In this document: positions 1 to 6,902 of the stretch, piece by piece
How positions within the stretch are numbered: position 1 is the first letter of the stretch
Layout: each line of letters starts with the position of its first letter
Virus record (IMG/VR): IMGVR_UViG_3300023192_001899
Coordinates: 1 to 26,194 of that record
Source: a virus
Strand: one strand, 5' to 3'
DNA: 26,194 nucleotides
Notes under the pieces: generated by a model
Seen by the model: only the letters and a program-made list of their open reading frames with translations
Database searches by the model: none
What the model was told of the DNA's origin: nothing
Made by a program: the position numbers and the translations under genes

Positions 1-842
1 GAATCATAAATTATAATCTCTGCAATATTAACTGTAGATTCGTTGGTGTATGTTGTACCACCTCTACCTGAAGTATACATTAAACCAATTGTAGGATGTG
101 TAGGGGAAAAACCACCAGTACCTCTTACCCAATCGGTTACTGTTGATTTTCTTACACCATTCAAATAGTTTCGCATTGTTGTTGATGCGTATTCATGTCT
201 TGCGACCATGATGTATGATGTGTCGTTTACTAAAGTATCTCCGAGTGCAACATCAGCAGTAGTTGATTTGCCAAGAATTGTAGATTTAGAATCCGCATCA
301 ATCCCCATAGAGAGGACATTGGCAGTATTAGTCGCTGTAGATGTCCAATCTTGACTTGAGTATTGACTAAAAATTGCTTGGTGGTCGGTTGCAACACCTG
401 TAGGTTTAATCATTAAAATAACTGTGTAGTCACTATCCGAAGAATCATCTGTAAACAAATCAACAATACCTGTAGTGTCTAAGTATTCATCCGATGAACC
501 TGTAAACAAGATTGCGGGTTTTGTTCCGAACACATTTTCTTTGTAGTGTGGTCTTCGAGCCGCAGTACTCGGTACTGTACAATCGTTATCATTGCCAGAT
601 TCATCTGACCATGCAGTTACATCACCATCTGCTACAAAAGTATCAATTGCATTGTCTGCTCTTAACCACAATTGTAATCCAGTAATATCTTTGGGGTCGA
701 ATGCGTTTGCATCTAAACCACTTGCAAAAAATTTTCTACGAATAACTCGAACGGCTCGCGTTGATGCAAATTTCTCTGAACGGCCTTTAAGACCCGCTTT
801 AGCAGATGGTTTGTGTGGGAAAATATTTTCGAAACCACTCAT
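1..842 (-). CDS. LamG/concanavalin A-like virion or adhesin protein (3' end outside window)
   Basis: An open frame of 280 codons runs from the ATG at 842 off the left edge without a stop, so the C-terminus is missing. After a basic N-terminus (about residues 1-50, rich in Lys and Arg) comes GLQLWLRADNAI (from about residue 55), followed by a WSDESGNDND segment and, near the window edge, AEIIIYDS. These are the first and last strand signatures of LamG-like jelly-roll (concanavalin fold) domains, which bind carbohydrate or serve as decoration domains in phage virions. The start overlaps the stop of the upstream gene as ATGA, and no Shine-Dalgarno is visible, so it is probably translated by coupling. 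It is likely a structural or receptor-binding protein. The domain class is fairly secure; the role in the virion is inferred. Confidence 0.72.
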   Translation of the reverse strand, partial: MSGFENIFPHKPSAKAGLKGRSEKFASTRAVRVIRRKFFASGLDANAFDPKDITGLQLWLRADNAIDTFVADGDVTAWSDESGNDNDCTVPSTAARRPHYKENVFGTKPAILFTGSSDEYLDTTGIVDLFTDDSSDSDYTVILMIKPTGVATDHQAIFSQYSSQDWTSTATNTANVLSMGIDADSKSTILGKSTTADVALGDTLVNDTSYIMVARHEYASTTMRNYLNGVRKSTVTDWVRGTGGFSPTHPTIGLMYTSGRGGTTYTNESTVNIAEIIIYD

Positions 843-1840
843 GTTGCATAATACGAGAATGTTAGACCCGAAGTGACACCACTGGTTACATAAACTTTCT
901 GCAAATTGTCTACTTCAACGAATATTTCTTCTCTGTCTGTCAATTCAAAACCTTGAGTCATTCCTGTGGTAGACCCGGCAGCAGAATCATATACAACTTT
1001 AATTACGCCAGAGCCAGCAACATTCTTTATTCTCACACCAGATTGTAGTGTCGTTGATGCGGCGTTTACTCTTTCAAATGTGGCGCCAGCAGTTCTTGAA
1101 CCTATTGAAACTGGATTGTCAACTGATACACTACTAATTCCGACTGTTACATCACTTGCAATAGAACCTATCGATACGGTGTGTGTAAACCCATGGTTAA
1201 GTTGTACTCCAAATGTTACACCGCTAGCAATGGAACGGAGGTCTGCTGAGAGGCCTCGAATATAATGAGTTCCATCGTTTCCTGTTCCGCCAAACTTCAT
1301 TAAATGAATCGCAGAAGTTATAGTTCTAAGTTTTTCTGAAATTGTTCCTTCCCAACCTTGTGTTCCAACGGAGTGGGGTATTAGGTATCCATCGGTTGTT
1401 GCACCAATGTGTGGTATTGCACCACCAGCAGTTGAACCTGCAATCGGAAGATATACGCCCAGCGATTGTCCACCAATTCCAGTAATGTTAGAAGAAACAT
1501 ATAATTCACTTGCTGAACCACCTTGGTTTACTAGACTAACATCTAAAGACCTGTTAGAAGAACCATTTATTGCTGTAGAACTGATTGCATTTCCAGAACT
1601 GTCTCTTAATTGTATAGGAAGTGGTCCTGCACCAGCGCCTGCTGTTCCTGAAGCCGAGGTTTGTTCATCAGCCCAATAAAATTCACCAGTAGAACCCCAA
1701 GCAACTTTAAAAACTTGTACTTCAAAGGTTGTACCGCCACCACTGATACCAGTAGCATCACCTTGAAACTGTTCTGTCAATATCCCCGCGCCAGTTGTTC
1801 CTGCGGCTGCACTAAGTTGAATACCACCTTGTTTTGCCAT
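839..1840 (-). CDS. Putative virion structural protein, Gly/Ser/Thr-rich
   Basis: This 333-aa protein has no T4 homologue that I recognise. Its composition is that of a beta-rich virion protein: Gly, Ser, Thr and Ala dominate, there are no membrane segments and no Cys, and short repeated patterns such as SIGS and TVGISS occur around residues 215-255. The last about 70 residues (QGFELTDREEIFVEVDNL, then a YVTSG segment) resemble the small beta-sandwich end domain common in phage capsid-decoration and neck or fibre proteins. The start at 1840 has a clear Shine-Dalgarno (GGGAG, 7 nt upstream of ATG). Its TGA overlaps the next ATG, so it forms a two-gene unit with the LamG protein, suggesting the two products assemble together. 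The function is inferred from composition and context only. Confidence 0.6.
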   Translation of the reverse strand: MAKQGGIQLSAAAGTTGAGILTEQFQGDATGISGGGTTFEVQVFKVAWGSTGEFYWADEQTSASGTAGAGAGPLPIQLRDSSGNAISSTAINGSSNRSLDVSLVNQGGSASELYVSSNITGIGGQSLGVYLPIAGSTAGGAIPHIGATTDGYLIPHSVGTQGWEGTISEKLRTITSAIHLMKFGGTGNDGTHYIRGLSADLRSIASGVTFGVQLNHGFTHTVSIGSIASDVTVGISSVSVDNPVSIGSRTAGATFERVNAASTTLQSGVRIKNVAGSGVIKVVYDSAAGSTTGMTQGFELTDREEIFVEVDNLQKVYVTSGVTSGLTFSYYAT

Positions 1841-1888
1841 TTAATTCTCCCTGATTAAAATAGTTCTACTTTTAATATGTATAAGTAA

Positions 1889-1916
1889 TTGACATTGAAT
1901 TTTATTATAGTATAAT
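1889..1916 (+). promoter_or_regulatory. Sigma70-like promoter upstream of gp33
   Basis: A perfect -35 TTGACA at 1889-1894 is followed after 16 bp by a perfect -10 TATAAT at 1911-1916. Transcription would start near 1923, about 23 nt before the gp33 ATG, leaving room for AGGAG at 1932-1936. The host-type consensus suggests early or middle expression. Confidence 0.75.
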
Positions 1917-1945
1917 ATGTTATATATGAATAGGAGATTATAAAT

Positions 1946-2161
1946 ATGATTGAGATTGAAGCATCTAAATTTTGTCAAGAAGTAGAAAATGAGGCAAAAT
2001 TATGTGGTTCTTATATTGAGGCAGTTTTGTTGGTTTGTGAACAAGCACGATTAGAACCGGCGATAGCCGCTAAATTACTTTCTTTGCCTATTATCGAAAA
2101 GATTCAGGCAGAAGGAATAAATTTTAATCTCTTACCAAAAAAATCAGAATTACCAGTATAA
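1946..2161 (+). CDS. gp33: Late-transcription coactivator gp33
   Basis: This 71-aa acidic protein resembles the gp33 of marine T4-like phages: a central YIEAVL segment and a C-terminal LPIIEKIQAEGINFNLLPKK stretch are the conserved parts. In T4, gp33 (112 aa) binds the RNA polymerase beta flap and links the late sigma factor gp55 to the sliding clamp gp45, so that TATAAATA late promoters are used. The ATG has AGGAG 9 nt upstream and sits behind a consensus promoter. It lies directly upstream of gp32, as in the T4 order 33-59-32, but there is no gene 59 between them. The short length fits the cyanophage-type version. Identification rests on motif memory and synteny. Confidence 0.75.
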   Translation: MIEIEASKFCQEVENEAKLCGSYIEAVLLVCEQARLEPAIAAKLLSLPIIEKIQAEGINFNLLPKKSELPV

Positions 2162-2166
2162 ATTAC

Positions 2167-2195
2167 TTGACTTAGGTAGATATTAGTAGTATAAT
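2167..2195 (+). promoter_or_regulatory. Sigma70-like promoter upstream of gp32
   Basis: A -35 TTGACT (2167-2172) and a -10 TATAAT (2190-2195) are separated by 17 bp. The start would be near 2202, giving a leader of about 50 nt before the gp32 ATG. Its sequence around the -10 (tattagtagTATAATA) resembles that of the gp33 promoter (tattatagTATAATA), so both are probably used by the same polymerase form. Confidence 0.75.
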
Positions 2196-2203
2196 ACACA
2201 TAT

Positions 2204-2239
2204 CGAATACATCGTACACAACGTACACAACGAATATAA
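2204..2239 (+). repeat. Four imperfect 9-nt tandem units in the gp32 leader
   Basis: Downstream of the promoter the leader reads as four 9-nt units: CGAATACAT, CGTACACAA, CGTACACAA, CGAATATAA. The middle two are identical, and every unit starts with CG followed by A/C/T-rich sequence. The array has little self-complementarity, so the mRNA would be largely unstructured here. It ends at the AAGGA ribosome-binding site (2238-2242). In T4, gp32 represses its own mRNA by binding an unstructured leader; these units are candidates for that operator. Confidence 0.6.
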
Positions 2240-2251
2240 GGAAACATATAC

Positions 2252-3160
2252 ATGTCATTTAGCGATTTAAAGAAAAATACACGCGGCAATTTTGATAGAC
2301 TTACGACCGAATTGGATAAGTTATCAAAGAAGAGTGAGTCATACAAAGACGATAGATTCTGGAAGCCAGAATTAGATAAGGCATCAAACGGTTATGCTGT
2401 AATTAGATTCCTTCCTGCACCACAAGACGAAAACCTTCCTTGGGTTCGTGTTTTTAATCATGGATTTAAAGGACCTGGCGGTTGGTTGATTGATAATTGC
2501 CCAACTACTATAGGTAAAAAATGTCCTGTGTGCGAATCAAATAGCGCATTGTGGAATAGTGGAGTAGAATCCGATAAGGATATTGCTAGAAATAGAAAGA
2601 GGCGATTGAGTTACATTGCAAATATTCTAATAGTTAGTGACCCAAAGAATCCCGAAAACGAGGGAACGGTTTTTCTTTACAAGTTTGGCAAGAAGATTTT
2701 TGACAAGATTATGGAAACAGTAAAGCCCGAATTTGAGGATGAGACACCAATCAATCCATTTGATTTGTGGACAGGTGCAAATTTTCGTTTAAAGGTTCGA
2801 AAAATTGCGGGATTTATTAATTATGACAAGAGTGAATTTGAAACATCGTCTGCCATTCTTGATGGTGATGATGCAAAGTTAGAATCACTTTGGAAAACTC
2901 AATACGCACTCAAAGAATTTTCTGATGAATCTAATTTCAAGTCTTACGATGAATTAAAAACTCGATTGACTGATGTTTTGGGCGGAAATGTCCGATATAC
3001 CGAAACCGCAGAAAAGACTTCAGAAGAGGATTTTAACAAGACTAAAACACCTTTTGATTCTCCCCCTGATTCCTCAAAGGAAAATAATGACATTAGTGAT
3101 ACTGCTGTTGAAGATGGTGATGCATTATCATACTTTGAGAAATTGGCAAATGAAGGATAG
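2252..3160 (+). CDS. gp32: Single-stranded DNA-binding protein gp32
   Basis: This 302-aa protein (T4 gp32 is 301 aa) coats ssDNA at replication forks and in recombination. The zinc ligands of the family are present: H70, C83, C91 and C94, within a FNHGFKGPGGW...C...CPVC pattern. The basic N-terminus (DLKKNTRGNFDRL) corresponds to the domain that gives cooperative binding in T4. The core continues with aromatic and basic segments to about residue 235. A Ser/Asp/Glu-rich linker then leads to an acidic tail ending SYFEKLANEG, the part that in T4 contacts replication partners. The ATG has AAGGA 9 nt upstream. It is flanked by its own promoter, a repeat-bearing leader and a strong terminator, so it is probably a single-gene transcript with read-in from gp33. 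Confidence 0.95.
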   Translation: MSFSDLKKNTRGNFDRLTTELDKLSKKSESYKDDRFWKPELDKASNGYAVIRFLPAPQDENLPWVRVFNHGFKGPGGWLIDNCPTTIGKKCPVCESNSALWNSGVESDKDIARNRKRRLSYIANILIVSDPKNPENEGTVFLYKFGKKIFDKIMETVKPEFEDETPINPFDLWTGANFRLKVRKIAGFINYDKSEFETSSAILDGDDAKLESLWKTQYALKEFSDESNFKSYDELKTRLTDVLGGNVRYTETAEKTSEEDFNKTKTPFDSPPDSSKENNDISDTAVEDGDALSYFEKLANEG

Positions 3161-3182
3161 TCGGGTATCCTCATTCGCCATG

Positions 3183-3216
3183 AAAGACCCTTGCTTCGGC
3201 GAGGGTCTTTTTTTTT
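3183..3216 (+). terminator. Rho-independent terminator after gp32 (UUCG tetraloop)
   Basis: A 12-bp stem (3183-3194 pairs with 3199-3210, one G-T wobble) closes a C(TTCG)G tetraloop and is followed by a T-run to 3216. It ends the gp33-gp32 unit and overlaps the stop of the convergent gene. On the minus strand no T-run follows the stem, so it looks one-directional. Confidence 0.92.
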
Positions 3217-5557
3217 ATTCTAAACTAAGATTTACCTCACCTACATTAGCACGATTTCTGTCATAGGTCCAATCTTCATCATTAAGAACTGATTCTGTAA
3301 TAACAGTTGAGTTTGACCTAATGTCTTGGAAGTTTTGGTATATTGACATGGCTTGGTCTCTTCCGTACATGCGATCTAGTTCAAACATACTAAGTCTAGC
3401 ATTATCGCCTAACGCCCTTATGGCGTCCACATTACCTCGCGCGGCTACTTTTGCTATGTGAGTACTTGGAGATAGGCTTGATTCAAATATATTCCAACTT
3501 CCACCACTTTGCATCATTTTATGAATCGTTTGTCGTCTGTGTTGAACAACTCCCTTTTTATTAATACCGGCCAAAGGAATCAGAGTTACACCAGCATCTG
3601 TATCTGTTGGGTGGAAATCGCCTGATCGTAATCTTTTTATTATTTGGATAATTCGGTCATCATCAACTGCGGTTTTATTAGTATTTGCTTCATCTTCGGC
3701 AATAGCATATGCGGTTTGATTTATTAATCTATTCACAGCAGAAGCAATTGCAACTGGCTTTGGTATATTAGTCGGTGGTTGGTCGTGATGCCAAACTCTA
3801 TATTTGTCCAAACTTGGATTTTCGGCTTTTTCATAGAGAAGACGCATAAGTTGGCCAGAATAAAATAATCTTCTTCCAAGAGTTGTTTGTAAAGAGTGTC
3901 CTCCGGCCATTGATACTAAATCTTTTTGCCTGTTTCTTCTCATGGCAGGCAATATAATGTTTTGCCTCTCCCATTGTTTTGAATCATCTACGCCAATTAT
4001 CGCTTCTATTCCTTGAGCAATTTCTTCAGTAGTTCCTATATCTTGTCCCACCAATGAATTCAACCATGCAAGGCCTTCTACTGCTCTGGCGGCACCATAC
4101 AGTCCCGCTGCTTTATCAAAGGATGCATCACCTATAGTTCCAGTTCCTTCACCAGCGGCCATTTGTTCATATTTTTCTGTCATTCCCATCAAAACATCAG
4201 TGCCTGCAATTATTGGTGCGAATATCATTGCTTCGGCTCGAAGCGCGCCCCCCAAACCACCTTTCGATATAGTAAATGCTCTTCTCAACCATCCAGGCCG
4301 TACGGCGTTTGCCAGTTTTCTCTTTTTCATTGCAAGTTTGAGAGCATCATCAACGGTTGACCCTGCTGGCATATGTGTTGGTAAACCTATATTTTTTAAA
4401 TATGCAGCCTGATTTTTTATAAATCCGCCGCTGGCACTTCTAACACTAAGTTTGCCAGCGGAACTCATAGTTACTCTAGTTCCATCTGCACCTACATGTA
4501 ATATATGTGTCATCGCCGCGGCAGTTGATTTCGCAGGTTGGATTGCCCCTACTAAATTTCTACCTCTACCGGCGCTACCGCCAGTTATCCGAGAACCTAA
4601 TGTACCAGTTGGTATTGGAGCCATGTGGGCCGTACCTCGCCCAAGTCCTAACATTCTTGCGAAGAATTGGAATATTTTGCCTCTAGCACCTGAATGCATT
4701 AATGTTGCAGTTATTCCAGTTGTCACAGCCGCAACCGTGAATGGATTAGTTGCAATATCAATTGCAGTATCTACCGCTCCACCATCGCCATCAGGTTTGC
4801 CATCACCATCTTTGTCTGTACCGCCGACGCCGCCACCTAAACCTCTACCATTTCTTCCTAGAAGTGTTAAAATTTGATGAAGCAAACTAATTACATCATC
4901 TTCTTTATGTCTTACTTCCGTTTCACGGATTTTTGCTTCTCTTTCTTCTTCTTTTGCTTCACTTTCAAACCCAGCGCCTCCACCATCGCCATCAGTGACA
5001 GCATCTCGTTGGGCTTCTGCTATTTCTAATCGTAAATCTGCAACACTTCTTTTTGCCTGATTTCCTCCTCCTGGTGCATTCAACATCCATTTGCCAAATT
5101 TGTTTCCAAATATACCAGTGAATAAACTTTCACCAATTGCTCCACCACCACCACCTAAACCAGCCGCGGTTCCTCTTGCTTTTCTTGCAGCCCCTTGAAC
5201 ATTTGCGGCGAGTTCTCCCAGATACGCTTGTTCTTCTGGTGTATCTGCCTCTGCGGCAACAATTGCTATATCTTTCGCCCGTTGTTCTATTTCTTTTAAT
5301 CTGTCTTTACTTGCATCGCTGCCTTCTTCTACAAGTTTGACTAATTCGGTTCGAAGATGTCTAGTAGTTACACCTAATTTGTTATCTTCTCTATCAAACA
5401 ATTCAGTTGCAAGTGCATTTGCCTCTCCAACTTCTTTGATGATATCTCTAATAGATTCACGACTCAATTCCTCAACAGTCATAGTCGCGCGGACTCCCTT
5501 TTTGGCTTCTTCAACCTTTTCTTGGAGTCTTCTAACTGTTTCGTCTATTGTTGCCAT
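3215..5557 (-). CDS. Tail tape-measure protein candidate (gp29 position)
   Basis: A 780-aa protein with a helical, charged N-terminus (residues 1-110, likely coiled coil, many Glu, Lys and Arg). Gly-rich linkers follow (about 125-145 and 240-265, the latter with a DKDGDGKPDGDGG run resembling a calcium-binding loop). Hydrophobic, Ala/Gly-rich segments around 270-300 and 430-500 come next, and then a helical C-terminal half. This pattern fits tape-measure proteins. Position supports it: tape-measure genes usually follow the tail assembly chaperone pair, and here it starts 2 nt after the stop of the gp51-like -1 frame. T4 gp29 is 590 aa. No Shine-Dalgarno is visible before the ATG, so it is probably translated by coupling. 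I cannot see a decisive gp29 motif; another internal virion protein is the alternative. Confidence 0.6.
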   Translation of the reverse strand: MATIDETVRRLQEKVEEAKKGVRATMTVEELSRESIRDIIKEVGEANALATELFDREDNKLGVTTRHLRTELVKLVEEGSDASKDRLKEIEQRAKDIAIVAAEADTPEEQAYLGELAANVQGAARKARGTAAGLGGGGGAIGESLFTGIFGNKFGKWMLNAPGGGNQAKRSVADLRLEIAEAQRDAVTDGDGGGAGFESEAKEEEREAKIRETEVRHKEDDVISLLHQILTLLGRNGRGLGGGVGGTDKDGDGKPDGDGGAVDTAIDIATNPFTVAAVTTGITATLMHSGARGKIFQFFARMLGLGRGTAHMAPIPTGTLGSRITGGSAGRGRNLVGAIQPAKSTAAAMTHILHVGADGTRVTMSSAGKLSVRSASGGFIKNQAAYLKNIGLPTHMPAGSTVDDALKLAMKKRKLANAVRPGWLRRAFTISKGGLGGALRAEAMIFAPIIAGTDVLMGMTEKYEQMAAGEGTGTIGDASFDKAAGLYGAARAVEGLAWLNSLVGQDIGTTEEIAQGIEAIIGVDDSKQWERQNIILPAMRRNRQKDLVSMAGGHSLQTTLGRRLFYSGQLMRLLYEKAENPSLDKYRVWHHDQPPTNIPKPVAIASAVNRLINQTAYAIAEDEANTNKTAVDDDRIIQIIKRLRSGDFHPTDTDAGVTLIPLAGINKKGVVQHRRQTIHKMMQSGGSWNIFESSLSPSTHIAKVAARGNVDAIRALGDNARLSMFELDRMYGRDQAMSIYQNFQDIRSNSTVITESVLNDEDWTYDRNRANVGEVNLSLE

Positions 5558-5559
5558 GT

Positions 5560-5745
5560 TTACATACTACTTTTTTGAATTTTTTCGTTTTCTTCTTTCA
5601 CATGTTGTGTTAAAAGTGTAACATATATTTCTCTTTCCCAAGGTATCATATTTTCTAAGTCTTCTAATGAATAATTATGATGTTGCATCAATTGAAAATT
5701 TAACTTATAAAAAGTTGTTAATGCCTCATGACAGAGGCTTAGAGA
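5560..5745 (-). CDS. gp51: gp51-like segment, read as a -1 frameshift extension of gp26
   Basis: The -1 frame relative to gp26 is open for 61 codons after the slippery site, ending with TAA at 5560-5562. Its product contains LNFQLMQHHNYSLEDLENM, then IPWEREIYVTLLTQHVKEEN, which resembles the gp51 (baseplate hub assembly) family of marine T4-like phages and, more broadly, the T part of tail chaperone G-T proteins. It has no usable start near its beginning: the first ATG in frame is the M of QLMQHH, with no Shine-Dalgarno, and would remove the first 24 residues. Translation is therefore most simply explained by frameshifting at 5745-5751, giving a gp26-gp51 fusion of about 293 aa. Too short for most gene callers and easily missed. 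Confidence 0.72.
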   Translation of the reverse strand, partial: SLSLCHEALTTFYKLNFQLMQHHNYSLEDLENMIPWEREIYVTLLTQHVKEENEKIQKSSM

Positions 5746-5751
5746 AAAAAA
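5723..5751 (-). promoter_or_regulatory. Programmed -1 ribosomal frameshift signal in gp26
   Basis: On the minus strand, T_TTT_TTT (5751-5745) lies exactly in the gp26 reading frame, as GAT TTT TTT CTC TAA. A 6-nt spacer (CTCTAA, containing the gp26 stop) separates it from a 5-bp GC-rich hairpin, GCCTC (5738-5734) with GAGGC (5727-5723) and a 6-nt loop. Heptamer, spacer length and hairpin match the known -1 frameshift design. Slippage gives TCT CTA AGC and enters the open gp51-like frame. Confidence 0.78.
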
Positions 5752-6440
5752 TCTCGAATACCCTCCAGCGTCATTTTATTTTCTTCACCACATTTGACAC
5801 AAGTAAAATCAACATCATGCGAAAGTTTTGGCATTGTTTCAAAAAATTCTAATATTTTATCAAATTGTGAATGCGTTAGTCCATCAAGAAATTCTTCTAA
5901 TTCCTCTATTGTATATTCAGTTGATTTATAAACTTTATCACCATCATAAATGGTATCAATACATTCGGCTGCAAATTTTAAATTATCAGGTGAATGTATT
6001 TGATTTGTAAATACACTCTCCATTCCAAGAGTAGGATATTTCATCACCACTCCTTTATTTTCACCAAAATCTATTTTATTTGTATGATTTTTATCTTTCG
6101 TTACTTTAAGTTTAGTTAAATCAACTTCTACTGTGTTTGTTTCACTACATGCGTAACATGTCAGAGCGGGCTCTGCCATTTCTCCAACAGATTTTGCTCG
6201 GATATTCAAAAACAAATAACACATATCTGAAAGTGGTATTGTCTCTGGTTTTACAACACCAAATGTACATTCTCTAATAATATCTTTCATTGCATTTATA
6301 ATATTATCGATTTCTTCACCTTCGAATGCTATCAATAATGCTTTTTCTTCTCGTACCAAAAAAGGTCTAAAGAATATCTTCTCTTTACTCGAAGGTATTG
6401 TTAATTTATATTTTGGTAATGTTAGTGTAGGTAATGTCAT
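5739..6440 (-). CDS. gp26: Baseplate hub assembly protein gp26 (tail assembly chaperone-like)
   Basis: A 233-aa protein of the T4 gp26 type (T4 gp26 is 208 aa), which helps assemble the baseplate hub. N-terminal signature: LPKYKLTIPSSKEKIFFRPF with LVREEKALLIA. Two CxxC pairs, C95/C98 and C214/C217, could bind one zinc ion together and are a recurrent trait of these proteins in marine T4-like phages. Start: ATG at 6440 with GGAG 7 nt upstream. Near the 3' end the frame crosses a T7 slippery run two codons before its stop; part of the ribosomes should shift to -1 and add a 61-aa gp51-like tail. It sits immediately upstream of the tape-measure candidate, the usual place for tail chaperones. Confidence 0.82.
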   Translation of the reverse strand: MTLPTLTLPKYKLTIPSSKEKIFFRPFLVREEKALLIAFEGEEIDNIINAMKDIIRECTFGVVKPETIPLSDMCYLFLNIRAKSVGEMAEPALTCYACSETNTVEVDLTKLKVTKDKNHTNKIDFGENKGVVMKYPTLGMESVFTNQIHSPDNLKFAAECIDTIYDGDKVYKSTEYTIEELEEFLDGLTHSQFDKILEFFETMPKLSHDVDFTCVKCGEENKMTLEGIRDFFL

Positions 6441-6458
6441 AATATTTCTCCATTATGT

Positions 6459-6902
6459 TTATATGAGGTCGCCCAATGCGTCCCCTATCAAGTCGCTGAC
6501 TTGACCGGTCATTTGTGCAGGGTCTAAACCCCAAGGAAGACGAACTACTCGGCCACCTATTGAAGTTGGTATCATTGGAATGGGAGAATCTCTGCCACCA
6601 TGAGGCATAATTGCTCTTTCTAATCTTCCAACAAGGTCTAATTTACCAAGAATTGATTCAAGGAATCCCGGAGCGTCTGGTTTTTCTGACCTCCACTTTC
6701 GGAAAGAAAATCCTATACGCTGTTTATTAATTTCTGCACCTTTTTCATCGCCATATTCTATTGGACCTATTGTTTTTGGCCATGCATCTTCTAAAATAAT
6801 TCGATGAATTGGAATGTCTGATTCGTCTAATTGTGTAATTTCAATTTCTGATTTATAGTTATCTAAATAACCAAAGTTTGGGTTGATGGACTTATAATAA
6901 AT
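6459..6902 (-). CDS. Tail-tube-like baseplate protein, C-terminal part (different frame)
   Basis: This frame is open from just after a TGA (6905-6903) to TAA at 6461-6459, 147 residues, with no plausible early start. It begins IYYKSINPNFGYLDNYKSEI and continues EITQLDESDIPIHRIILEDAWP, the middle and C-terminal part of the tail-tube fold shared by T4 gp19, gp48 and gp54. It is thus the continuation of the 113-aa reading frame just upstream. It ends with a Gly/Arg/Pro-rich segment and a small hydrophobic helix (QVSDLIGDALGDLI). The gp26 start is 19 nt further on. The only late ATG in frame (6608) would leave a 49-aa peptide, so independent translation is unlikely. Confidence 0.68.
   Translation of the reverse strand: MYYKSINPNFGYLDNYKSEIEITQLDESDIPIHRIILEDAWPKTIGPIEYGDEKGAEINKQRIGFSFRKWRSEKPDAPGFLESILGKLDLVGRLERAIMPHGGRDSPIPMIPTSIGGRVVRLPWGLDPAQMTGQVSDLIGDALGDLI

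Noticed and set aside
1939-1946. TATAAATA late-promoter match at the gp33 start
   Set aside because: It overlaps the ATG of gp33, so a transcript would begin inside the gene; a perfect sigma70-like promoter further upstream explains gp33 expression.
4163-4877. Plus-strand open frames of 65-141 codons inside the tape-measure candidate
   Set aside because: Antisense frames within a long coding region with biased codon use; no ribosome sites and low-complexity hydrophobic products.
6870-6884. CCCAAAC heptamer in the split tube gene as a frameshift site
   Set aside because: The heptamer is in the frame of the downstream half, not of the upstream half, so -1 slippage there would not join the two parts.
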